Below are positions 7,082 through 12,217 of a stretch of 12,217 nt of DNA, piece by piece. The notes below the pieces were generated by a model. The model made no database searches. It saw nothing but the letters and a program-made list of their open reading frames with translations, and had not been told where the DNA came from. The position numbers and the translations under genes are program-made. How positions within the stretch are numbered: the first letter of the stretch is position 1; every line of letters begins with the position of its first letter. The stretch covers positions 1 through 12,217 of the forward strand of contig SLDH01000141.1 of the NCBI GenBank assembly GCA_007125415.1, written 5' to 3'. Source of the DNA: Roseovarius sp. GTDB lineage: Bacteria > Pseudomonadota > Alphaproteobacteria > Rhodobacterales > Rhodobacteraceae.

Positions 7082-7246
7082 ATGGCACCATGGTATAAGG
7101 GAATTGACCGCTATAAAGTGCCGTCGCCCCAGCGTATCAAGGTGCCGACTCAGGGCCGGGCACCGCCCTCCTCTTGACGTAGAAACAGAGCGGGGAAGAA
7201 CTGTTGCCCTCACCTTTGCAACCCCTGTTCATTTCTCAGCAGCCTG

Positions 7247-7591
7247 TTAGTCGAAGAATGGCGTGACCTGCGAGACGATCACGGCATTCTCGTCCAGGGC
7301 GCGCTGCATGAGCGCGCGCTCTTCCATGCTGATCTCGTGGCCCTCGGCCTCGCGCTCGCTGAGTGTGCCGTGGCCTGTCACATCGAGCGGCGCGATATCC
7401 GCCTGCTTGAGAACGGCGACCGTCTCGCGCACCGCCTCGGCCTCATCCACACCGCTGGCATAGACCAGCAGCGCGGCCCCGGTGCAGCCCTCGGGCAGGC
7501 CGTCGCCAGTCTTGCGGCCTGCTTCGACGAGCAGCGTATAAACCTTCTGGCGCGATGGTTTCCTGGCGTCTCTGGCGGAGTGCTGCGTCAT
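7247..7591 (-). CDS. Conserved-looking hypothetical protein downstream of dapD
   Basis: I do not recognise this 114-residue protein. It has no signal peptide or membrane segment. A basic N-terminus (residues 1-16) is followed by a probable beta-alpha-beta unit: strand ALLVYAS (about 40-46), helix DEAEAVRETVAVLKQAD (about 49-65) and strand APLDVTG (about 67-73). Then come an acidic helix around residues 79-103 and a final strand VIVSQVTPFF. This would suit a small alpha/beta or ferredoxin-like fold; that is inference. Its ATG overlaps the stop of the upstream membrane-protein gene by four bases (ATGA), with GGAG about 10 bases before the start. It should therefore be translated as part of the dapD operon. 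The stop codon is immediately followed by the inverted-repeat element, so an originally longer C-terminus cannot be excluded. Confidence 0.75.
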   Translation of the reverse strand: MTQHSARDARKPSRQKVYTLLVEAGRKTGDGLPEGCTGAALLVYASGVDEAEAVRETVAVLKQADIAPLDVTGHGTLSEREAEGHEISMEERALMQRALDENAVIVSQVTPFFD

Positions 7592-7719
7592 GCCCGCTCC
7601 ATGCTCGTGCCAAGCGGCAATTCCCCCAGCGGCGCATCATCGGGGGCAAAGCGTTCCATCAGCCACATCCCGAGAAAGATGATGACAAGCAAGGCGACGG
7701 CGAGAAACGTGAATCTCAT
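7588..7719 (-). CDS. Small single-pass membrane protein (43 residues)
   Basis: The product is 43 residues with one strongly hydrophobic helix at about residues 4-22, followed by a polar, acidic tail. There is one basic residue (Arg2) before the helix, so an N-in orientation is possible. The start chosen is ATG at 7719, five bases after the dapD stop. An upstream in-frame extension to 7800 would lie wholly inside dapD and has shadow-like composition. There is no clear ribosome site, so coupling to dapD termination is likely. The stop overlaps the next gene by four bases. The tight packing between dapD and the 114-residue gene supports a real gene. Function is unknown. Confidence 0.6.
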   Translation of the reverse strand: MRFTFLAVALLVIIFLGMWLMERFAPDDAPLGELPLGTSMERA

Positions 7720-7724
7720 CGCGG

Positions 7725-8552
7725 TCAGTCGCGCAGCAAGTCGTTGATCGCGGTCTTGGAGCGGGTCTGCGCATCCACCCGCTTCACGATCACGGCGCAA
7801 TAGAGGTTGATGTTGTTCTTTGTCGGCATGGAGCCCGCGACGACCACCGAATAGGGCGGCACTTCGCCCATGAAAACCTCACCGGTCTCGCGATCCACGA
7901 TCTTGGTGGATTTCCCGATGAAGACACCCATGCCGAGCACCGATCCTTCGCGCACGATGCACCCTTCTACAACCTCCGACCGCGCGCCGATGAAGCAATT
8001 GTCCTCGATGATCGTGGGGCCCGCCTGCATCGGCTCCAGCACACCGCCGATCCCGACCCCGCCCGAGAGGTGCACATTCTTGCCGATCTGCGCACAGGAG
8101 CCCACGGTGGCCCATGTATCGACCATGGTGCCCGTATCCACATAGGCCCCCAGATTCACGAAGGACGGCATCAGCACCACGCCCGGCGCGATATAGGCCG
8201 AGCGGCGCACTACACAGTTGGGCACGGCGCGGAAACCGGCGGCCTGCCACTCGGCATCGCCCCAGTCCTTCCACTTGCTGTCAACCTTGTCCCACCAGGC
8301 ACCGCCCTGCACCGAGCCGTCCTGACGTTCCATGTTCCTGAGGCGAAAACCCAGCAGCACGGCCTTCTTGGCCCATTGGTTCACATGCCACTCACCCGTT
8401 TCGCCGCGTTCGGCCACGCGCAGCGTGCCGGAATCGAGGGCTGTCAACGTAGCCTCGATCGCGTCACGCGTTTCACCGGTGGTGGCGGGGGAGATGCCGT
8501 CGCGCGCCTCCCAGGCGGCTTCGATGGCGGCTTCCAACTGGGCGTTTGACAT
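7725..8552 (-). CDS. dapD: 2,3,4,5-tetrahydropyridine-2,6-dicarboxylate N-succinyltransferase
   Basis: This enzyme transfers succinyl from succinyl-CoA to tetrahydrodipicolinate in the succinylase branch of diaminopimelate and lysine synthesis, in the cytoplasm, as a trimer. The 275-residue product has the usual DapD length and layout. Residues 1-90 are an alpha-helical N-terminal domain (with [15 protein letters not shown] at about 57-71). About 105-240 are the left-handed beta helix of hexapeptide repeats, including [20 protein letters not shown] and [18 protein letters not shown]. The C-terminus carries [16 protein letters not shown]. The ATG at 8552 has GGAG about 8 bases upstream and a good promoter before it. 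Two small genes follow within 6 bases or overlapping. dapE, the next pathway step, is not in the window. Confidence 0.98.
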   Translation of the reverse strand: MSNAQLEAAIEAAWEARDGISPATTGETRDAIEATLTALDSGTLRVAERGETGEWHVNQWAKKAVLLGFRLRNMERQDGSVQGGAWWDKVDSKWKDWGDAEWQAAGFRAVPNCVVRRSAYIAPGVVLMPSFVNLGAYVDTGTMVDTWATVGSCAQIGKNVHLSGGVGIGGVLEPMQAGPTIIEDNCFIGARSEVVEGCIVREGSVLGMGVFIGKSTKIVDRETGEVFMGEVPPYSVVVAGSMPTKNNINLYCAVIVKRVDAQTRSKTAINDLLRD

Positions 8553-8593
8553 GACAGAGCTCCGATGATCATGGGTTTTTGACTCGGAGGAAG

Positions 8594-8622
8594 CCTATAG
8601 GAGCCAGATGCCGGCAGTGCAA
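8594..8622 (-). promoter_or_regulatory. Sigma70-like promoter of dapD
   Basis: On the minus strand, TTGCAC (8622-8617) is followed after exactly 17 bases by TATAGG (8599-8594). Transcription would start near 8587, giving a leader of about 35 bases to the dapD ATG. The spacing and both hexamers are close to the consensus. Confidence 0.6.
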
Positions 8623-8636
8623 TCAGGAGCGTGACG

Positions 8637-8663
8637 AATTTGATTGAACACCTGTATCAAATT
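8637..8663. promoter_or_regulatory. Operator-like inverted repeat before the second flavoenzyme gene
   Basis: AATTTGAT - 11 bases - ATCAAATT is a perfect 8-bp inverted repeat whose inner bases form T-N11-A, the spacing of LysR-type sites. It ends 15 bases before ATG 8679, so a bound protein would block translation initiation signals or the promoter of that gene. It also lies just upstream of the dapD -35 box. Confidence 0.5.
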
Positions 8664-8678
8664 ACTAAGGTCAGGCGC

Positions 8679-10631
8679 ATGTCAGTATCCTGCCCCACAC
8701 TCTTCTCCCCACTCCGCATTGGCCCCATGACGGTCAAGAACCGCATCATCTCCACCGGGCACGACACCTGCCTGCCGCATGACGGGCTCGTCAGTGATGA
8801 GCTGATCGCCTATCATGCGGCACGAGCCAGGGGTGGTGCCGGGCTGATCGTCGTGCAGGTGGCCGGGGTCCACGAGACCGCGCGCTACACCTCGCATATC
8901 CTGATGGCCACAGATGACGAATGTATCCCTGGCCTGCGCAAACTTGCTGATGCCGTGCATGCCGAAGGCTGCAAGATGCTCGTGCAGCTTTTCCACCCGG
9001 GCCGCGAGATCATGGAAGGCAGCGACGGCACGACCACGGTGGCTTATGCGCCCTCCAATTCACCAAGCGAGCGCTTTCGCACCATTCCGCGCGCCATATC
9101 GGTGGAGATGATCGGCGAGATCATCGATGGCTATCGTGCCGGTGCCGCCCGGGTGCGCGCGGCCGGCGCCGACGGAGTGGAGATCGTGGCAAGCCACGGG
9201 TATCTGCCCGCGCAGTTTCTCAATCCCTCGGTCAACCGGCGCGAGGATGAATATGGCGGCAGTGACGCCAATCGCCGCCGCTTTCTGTCCGAGGCTATTG
9301 CCGCCGCGCGTGAAGGGGGTGGTGAAGGCTTCGTCGTCGGCATGCGCATCTCGGGTGACGAGCGGGATCCGCGGGGACTTACCGAATCGGCGACGCTCGA
9401 GGCGATCACGGCGCTGGAGCCCGCGCTTGATTATGTCAGCGTGGTTGCGGGCAGTTCGGCCAGTCTCGGCGCCTCGATCCATATCGTGCCGCCGATGTTC
9501 GAGACACCGGGGTATGTGGCGCCTTTTGCGGCGCAGGTGAAAGAGCGCGTTTCCATGCCGGTCTTTGTCACGGGCCGGATCAACCAGCCACAGATCGCCG
9601 AGCAGATCCTGTCCTCCGGTGCTGCCGACATGTGCGGCATGACCCGGGCATTGATCTGTGATCCGGCAATGCCCGCAAAGGCCGAGGCTGGCAAGCTTGA
9701 CGATATCCGCGCCTGCATCGGCTGCAATCAGGCCTGTATCGGCCATTTTCACAAGGGTGTGCCGATCTCTTGCATTCAGTATCCCGAAACCGGGCGTGAG
9801 CTCACCTTTGGCAGTTTGACTCCAGCAGAGACGCCACGACGGGTATTGGTGATCGGCGGCGGGCCGGGGGGAATGAAAGCGGCGTCAGTCGCGGCGGCGC
9901 GCGGGCACAATGTGACACTGGTGGAGGCCGAAGCGCATCTTGGCGGGCAGGCCCGCCTTGCGCAGCTTTTGCCGGGCCGCGCGGAATTTGGCGGCATCAT
10001 CACCAATCTGACCCGCGAGATGGAGCTTGCCGGTGTCGAAGTGAAGCTCAAGACCCTTGCCGATGCGGCCCTTGTCGACGCGCTTGATCCGGATGTCGTT
10101 CTGATGGCCACAGGCGCGCAGCCGCACTGGCCCCATGGCGTCGAAGCCGAAGAGGGCGCACATGTGACCGATGCCTGGGCAGTGCTGCGCAATGAGGTGA
10201 ATCCCGGCGGCTCGGTTGTCATCGCCGATTGGCGGAGCGACTGGGTCGGGCTTGGACTTGCCGAGAAGCTCTCCGCCGCGGGTTGCCGCGTGCGTCTTGC
10301 CGTGACAGGGCCTCATGCGGGCGAATTGATTCAATCCTATGTGCGCGACAGCATGATCGCGCGCCTGCATCGCCTCGGCGTGGAGATCCTTCCCTATGCG
10401 CGCCTTTTCGGCGCGGATGCGGATACGGTCTATTTCCAGCACACGGTCTCGGGTGAGGCCCTGTTGATGGAGGATGTCGACACTCTTGTGCTCGCTCAGG
10501 CCAATGCCCCGAATGACGCGCTGGCAGAGACGCTGGGCGGCCGGCCGCTGCATCTGATCGGGGATTGTCTTGCGCCCCGCACAGCCGAGGAGGCCGTGCT
10601 GGATGGGCTGAAAGCCGCTGCCGCCGTTTGA
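8679..10631 (+). CDS. Iron-sulfur flavoprotein NADH:flavin oxidoreductase, possibly an N-methyl amino acid demethylase
   Basis: The 650-residue product is an Old Yellow Enzyme-type FMN barrel (1-340) joined to a 4Fe-4S site and a Rossmann FAD/NAD(P) region (about 386-650). The cluster cysteines are Cys346, Cys349, Cys353 and Cys365, with the CIGCNQAC spacing of 2,4-dienoyl-CoA reductases. GGGPGG at 393-398 is the dinucleotide motif, and His173 in SHGYLPAQFL is the likely active-site His. The column of the covalent-FMN cysteine is Asp29, so FMN should be non-covalent. The closest named relatives I recall are N-methylproline demethylases (StcD type) and dimethylglycine catabolism protein DgcA, but the substrate is open. 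ATG 8679 is preferred over the in-frame GTG at 8631, because AAGG precedes it, the barrel starts at residue 7, and the GTG would put the operator repeat inside the coding region. Confidence 0.87.
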   Translation: MSVSCPTLFSPLRIGPMTVKNRIISTGHDTCLPHDGLVSDELIAYHAARARGGAGLIVVQVAGVHETARYTSHILMATDDECIPGLRKLADAVHAEGCKMLVQLFHPGREIMEGSDGTTTVAYAPSNSPSERFRTIPRAISVEMIGEIIDGYRAGAARVRAAGADGVEIVASHGYLPAQFLNPSVNRREDEYGGSDANRRRFLSEAIAAAREGGGEGFVVGMRISGDERDPRGLTESATLEAITALEPALDYVSVVAGSSASLGASIHIVPPMFETPGYVAPFAAQVKERVSMPVFVTGRINQPQIAEQILSSGAADMCGMTRALICDPAMPAKAEAGKLDDIRACIGCNQACIGHFHKGVPISCIQYPETGRELTFGSLTPAETPRRVLVIGGGPGGMKAASVAAARGHNVTLVEAEAHLGGQARLAQLLPGRAEFGGIITNLTREMELAGVEVKLKTLADAALVDALDPDVVLMATGAQPHWPHGVEAEEGAHVTDAWAVLRNEVNPGGSVVIADWRSDWVGLGLAEKLSAAGCRVRLAVTGPHAGELIQSYVRDSMIARLHRLGVEILPYARLFGADADTVYFQHTVSGEALLMEDVDTLVLAQANAPNDALAETLGGRPLHLIGDCLAPRTAEEAVLDGLKAAAAV

Positions 10632-10641
10632 GAAGAAGCAA

Positions 10642-10661
10642 GAAAATTCATGGGAATTTTC
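10642..10661. terminator. Terminator-like hairpin after the second flavoenzyme gene
   Basis: GAAAATTC-ATGG-GAATTTTC is a perfect 8-bp stem with a 4-base loop, 10 bases after the stop codon. It is A+T-rich in a G+C-rich genome and lacks a proper U-run. It may be a weak terminator or part of the repeat-like motif next to it. Confidence 0.45.
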
Positions 10662-10696
10662 CTGGCCTCCGGCGGGAGTATTGTGGGCAAAATGAA
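10661..10696 (+). repeat. Dispersed-repeat-like intergenic motif (CCTCCGGCGGGAG type)
   Basis: The motif GCCTCCGGCGGGAGTATT, followed by GGGCAAAATGAAG, is one I remember as very frequent between genes in Rhodobacteraceae genomes, often directly after an A+T-rich hairpin as here. This rests on memory; only one copy is visible in the window. Confidence 0.4.
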
Positions 10697-10719
10697 GCGT
10701 GAAGTCGCGTTTGGCTTTT

Positions 10720-10735
10720 CTTTGGATGGCCAAAG
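10720..10735. repeat. Short dyad upstream of the LOG-family gene
   Basis: CTTTGG-ATGG-CCAAAG is a perfect 6-bp inverted repeat 37-52 bp before the LOG gene start. It might be an operator or hairpin. TTTGGC at 10710 also pairs with GCCAAA at 10729, giving an alternative overlapping dyad. Confidence 0.3.
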
Positions 10736-10771
10736 CGATAGGCCTTCGCCACCTCGGCAAAGGATAGTTCA

Positions 10772-11605
10772 ATGACAGAAGACCGCCATAGCCAGTTCCG
10801 TGATTCCGGAACCGATCGCCGCACTGCCGAACAGGTTCCCGAAACGCCGCAAACCCGCGCTCCGGCCTATCGGCTGGCCTTCAATGATCCCGATTTCATG
10901 TGTCGCGAAGAGCTTCGGCCGGTCCGCCTGCAACTGGAACTGCTGAAGCCTGAGATGATTCTAAATGAGCGCGGCATCCAGAGCACCGTGGTCCTTTTCG
11001 GTGGCGCGCGCATTCCGGAACCCGCAGAGAAAGCCCGAGCGCGGACCGAAACCCTGTCAGAATTGTCGAAATACTATGACGAGGCACGAGAATTCGCACG
11101 GCTGATCACCGAAAAATCCATGGCCAGCTATGGCCGGGAATTCGTGGTGGCCACCGGGGGAGGTCCGGGTGTGATGGAGGCCGGCAACCGCGGCGCGGCG
11201 GATGCGGGGGGAAGTTCCATCGGGCTAAACATCGTTCTGCCCCACGAGCAGGCTCCCAATGCCTATGTCACCCCGGGCCTCTGTTTCAACTTTCACTATT
11301 TCGCCATCCGCAAGATGCATTTCCTCATGCGAGCCAAGGCGATCTGCTGTTTCCCCGGCGGTTTCGGCACATTGGACGAGATGTTCGAGTCACTGACTCT
11401 GATCCAGACGGACCGTATGGCGCATGTACCGTTTCTTCTCTTCGGAGAAGATTTCTGGCGCCGGATCATCAACTGGGACGCATTGGTGGATGCCGGAACC
11501 ATCAGCCCCGAAGACATTGATCTGTTCCGTTTCGTGGAGACAGCGCAGGAAGCGATCGAGATCATCGACGCCCATTATGCGGACAAGACGGAGAGGAGGT
11601 TGTAG
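10772..11605 (+). CDS. LOG-family protein (TIGR00730 Rossmann-fold nucleotide 5'-monophosphate phosphoribohydrolase)
   Basis: The 277-residue cytoplasmic protein belongs to the lysine-decarboxylase-like LOG family. Members split the N-glycosidic bond of nucleoside or cytokinin riboside monophosphates to release base and ribose 5-phosphate. The two signature motifs are present: GGGPGVMEAGNRGA (around residue 129) and PGGFGTLDEMFE (around residue 195), whose Arg and Glu residues form the active site. It is of the longer LOG type, with an N-terminal extension of about 70 residues ahead of the STVVLFGGARIP strand. The ribosome site AAAGGAT sits 8 bases before ATG 10772. It stands alone, 140 bp after the flavoenzyme gene and convergent with a broken dehydrogenase. 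The older name 'lysine decarboxylase' should not be used, as the motif marks phosphoribohydrolases. The exact nucleotide substrate is unknown. Confidence 0.95.
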   Translation: MTEDRHSQFRDSGTDRRTAEQVPETPQTRAPAYRLAFNDPDFMCREELRPVRLQLELLKPEMILNERGIQSTVVLFGGARIPEPAEKARARTETLSELSKYYDEAREFARLITEKSMASYGREFVVATGGGPGVMEAGNRGAADAGGSSIGLNIVLPHEQAPNAYVTPGLCFNFHYFAIRKMHFLMRAKAICCFPGGFGTLDEMFESLTLIQTDRMAHVPFLLFGEDFWRRIINWDALVDAGTISPEDIDLFRFVETAQEAIEIIDAHYADKTERRL

Positions 11606-11627
11606 CTCTGTCAACGCGGACCAGTCT

Positions 11628-11644
11628 GCTTGCTGTCGGCAAGC
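11628..11644. terminator. Possible hairpin between convergent genes
   Basis: GCTTGC-TGTCG-GCAAGC is a perfect 6-bp stem in the 61-bp gap between the LOG gene stop and the stop of the truncated dehydrogenase. No U-run follows on either strand, so termination function is only possible. Confidence 0.35.
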
Positions 11645-11666
11645 GCCCCCTGCAGCCGTGGAAGGC

Positions 11667-12032
11667 TCACCCGATTTTCAGCGTGACCTTGCCTATGGCT
11701 TCACCCGCCTCAAGATAGGCATGGGCTGCGGCCACCTCGTGGAACGAAAACGTTCCGGAGTGGATTATTCGCAGCGCACCCTCCGCTACGAGTGTCAGCG
11801 CGTCGCGCACGATCTGCGTTTGCGCTCGAAGCCGAGGCTCAAGCCCAAGCCACATTGGCGTCAACATCATCACACTATGGATGGTCAGATTCATGTTGTA
11901 GGCGGTCAGGTCTGCATCATCTGCCGCTATCCCCATGAGCGTGACCATCCGTCCGAAGGGCCTCATCGCGCAATAAGTCGCACGCATCACATCCTCTCCG
12001 ACATTATCAAGCGCGACATCTACGCCGCCGGA
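11667..12032 (-). pseudogene. Zinc-type alcohol dehydrogenase / quinone oxidoreductase, C-terminal fragment cut by an insertion sequence
   Basis: About 121 codons remain, reading from SGGVDVALDNVG down to the stop at 11667. This is the C-terminal third of a medium-chain dehydrogenase/reductase of the quinone-oxidoreductase type: the GGVDVALDNVG strand, MRPFGRMVTLMG (typical end of the cofactor domain), then GTFSFHEVAAAHAYLEAGEAIGKVTLKI, the standard family C-terminus. Full-length members are about 320-340 residues, so the catalytic domain and the dinucleotide-binding glycine motif are missing. Homology stops at about 12032, exactly where the insertion-sequence end begins. The frame downstream of the break is intact, suggesting a fairly recent insertion. 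The missing N-terminal part should lie beyond the other end of the element, outside the window. A GTG at 11990 could start a 107-residue product, but it would not be a functional enzyme. Confidence 0.85.
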
Positions 12033-12217
12033 GATAGTGCCCCGTGGCGTGGTGTAAGAACGCCGGCCTTCGGAAAGGTCCAGATCTGATCAGGTCGCCA
12101 CGGCGGGCAACCTGATGTTGGGATTGTCGTTCACGCGCGCGAGGGTTTCAAGACTCATGTATCGGCGCGCGACCGTCCATTCGTCGTTGGTCTCGAGCAT
12201 GATTGCCCCGACGAGCC
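12033..12217 (-). mobile_element. IS256-family insertion sequence, one end (continues beyond window)
   Basis: The element is recognised from the transposase C-terminus and from its terminal segment, which reads on the minus strand TTACACCACGCC followed by ACGGGGCACTATC. This resembles right ends I recall for IS256-type elements. The boundary near 12033 is set by where dehydrogenase homology resumes and is good to a few bases. The other end, and any target-site duplication of about 8-9 bp, are outside the window. Confidence 0.75.
12090..12217 (-). CDS. IS256-family (Mutator-type) transposase, C-terminal end (partial)
   Basis: Only the last 41 residues and the TGA stop (12092-12090) are in the window; the N-terminus and the catalytic DDE residues lie beyond 12217. 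The visible part has LVGAIMLETNDEWTVARRYM and then SLETLARVNDNP, ending in LPAVAT. It closely follows the conserved IS256-family C-terminus I recall (LVGA-LLEQNDEW, then RYMTLET). The stop is followed by about 57 bases of non-coding end sequence before the dehydrogenase fragment. Curiously, that end sequence and the dehydrogenase fragment are open in the same frame as the transposase, separated only by this one stop codon. Whether the element is intact cannot be seen. Confidence 0.88.
   Translation of the reverse strand, partial: LVGAIMLETNDEWTVARRYMSLETLARVNDNPNIRLPAVAT

Larger units (their letters stand above)
6842..7246. other. Gene-free region: LysR upstream region plus an inverted-repeat-bounded element
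   Basis: No open frame in these 405 bases resembles a known protein or has a credible start. The left 90 bases are the LysR upstream region. The rest is the 315-bp inverted-repeat-bounded stretch described separately. No tRNA or other RNA gene was recognised. Confidence 0.6.
6932..7246. mobile_element. MITE-like or internally deleted insertion-sequence remnant with terminal inverted repeats
   Basis: The stretch is bounded by CAGGTTGCTGAAAAA (6932-6946) and, on the other strand at 7246-7232, CAGGCTGCTGAGAAA, which agree at 13 of 15 positions. Ends of this CAGGYTGCTGARAAA type remind me of IS1182/IS5-like elements. The 315-bp interior has no transposase, but it holds strong dyads: an 8-bp-stem hairpin (7046-7064), a 14-bp palindrome (7068-7081), and a larger 12-of-13 inverted repeat (7038-7050 with 7152-7164). 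The right end touches the stop codon of the 114-residue gene. No clear target duplication is visible (flanks TTCGG and TTAGT), so it may be old or have other boundaries. Genuine element: moderately likely; family: uncertain. Confidence 0.5.

Noticed and set aside
6842..7246. tRNA, small RNA gene or short protein in the gene-free region
   Set aside because: No cloverleaf or T-loop consensus was seen, and the open frames there cross the inverted repeats and have no known domain.
8578..8601. Plus-strand promoter TTGACT...TATAGG upstream of the second flavoenzyme
   Set aside because: The two hexamers are only 11 bases apart, too close for sigma70; the same region fits a well-spaced minus-strand promoter for dapD.
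8631..8678. Longer GTG start for the second flavoenzyme (16 extra residues)
   Set aside because: The extra residues are not part of the barrel fold, the better ribosome site is before ATG 8679, and the operator-like repeat would fall within the coding region.
9060..10772. Minus-strand open frames (230 and 295 codons) inside the second flavoenzyme gene
   Set aside because: They overlap fully conserved barrel, cluster and Rossmann motifs on the plus strand and have no domain or ribosome site of their own.
10772..11605. Naming the LOG-family protein a lysine decarboxylase
   Set aside because: The PGGxGTxxE motif family was misnamed historically; characterised members are nucleoside monophosphate phosphoribohydrolases.

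Overview
The window looks like a chromosomal stretch of an alphaproteobacterium of the Rhodobacteraceae (Roseobacter/Paracoccus type). The evidence is high G+C, alphaproteobacterial protein sequences, a dapD followed by two small genes, and an intergenic CCTCCGGCGGGAG motif that I remember as dispersed in that family. No RNA gene, CRISPR array or phage gene was seen.

Bases 1 to 6841 hold one leftward block: a LysR regulator, then a 688-residue iron-sulfur flavoenzyme of the trimethylamine dehydrogenase family, then a four-gene polyamine-type ABC transporter in the order ATPase (potA), permease (potB), permease (potC), periplasmic binding protein (potD type, cut by the window edge). The three transporter junctions are overlapping, abutting or 19 bp apart. 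The flavoenzyme keeps the covalent-FMN cysteine, the Tyr-Gly-Ala-His active-site motif and four cluster cysteines. Its substrate pocket carries Gln60, Trp263 and Asp354, which is the set described for histamine dehydrogenase and not the aromatic bowl of trimethylamine dehydrogenase. I infer a locus for import and oxidative deamination of histamine or a similar small cationic amine.

Bases 6842 to 7246 hold no convincing gene. They contain the LysR upstream region with a T-N11-A dyad, and a 315-bp stretch bounded by 15-bp imperfect inverted repeats. That stretch looks like a miniature or internally deleted insertion sequence and contains a strong hairpin and a 14-bp palindrome.

Bases 7247 to 8622 are a leftward dapD operon (lysine/diaminopimelate pathway) with a visible sigma70-like promoter and two small downstream genes: a 43-residue single-pass membrane protein and a 114-residue protein I do not recognise. 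Divergent from dapD is a second iron-sulfur flavoenzyme (650 residues) of the dienoyl-CoA reductase / N-methyl amino acid demethylase group. A perfect 8-bp inverted repeat with an 11-bp spacer lies just before its start.

Bases 10642 to 10690 carry a terminator-like hairpin and the repeat-like motif. A LOG-family (TIGR00730) nucleotide phosphoribohydrolase follows. The right end holds the C-terminal third of a zinc-type alcohol dehydrogenase/quinone oxidoreductase, cut off by an IS256-family insertion sequence whose transposase C-terminus runs out of the window.
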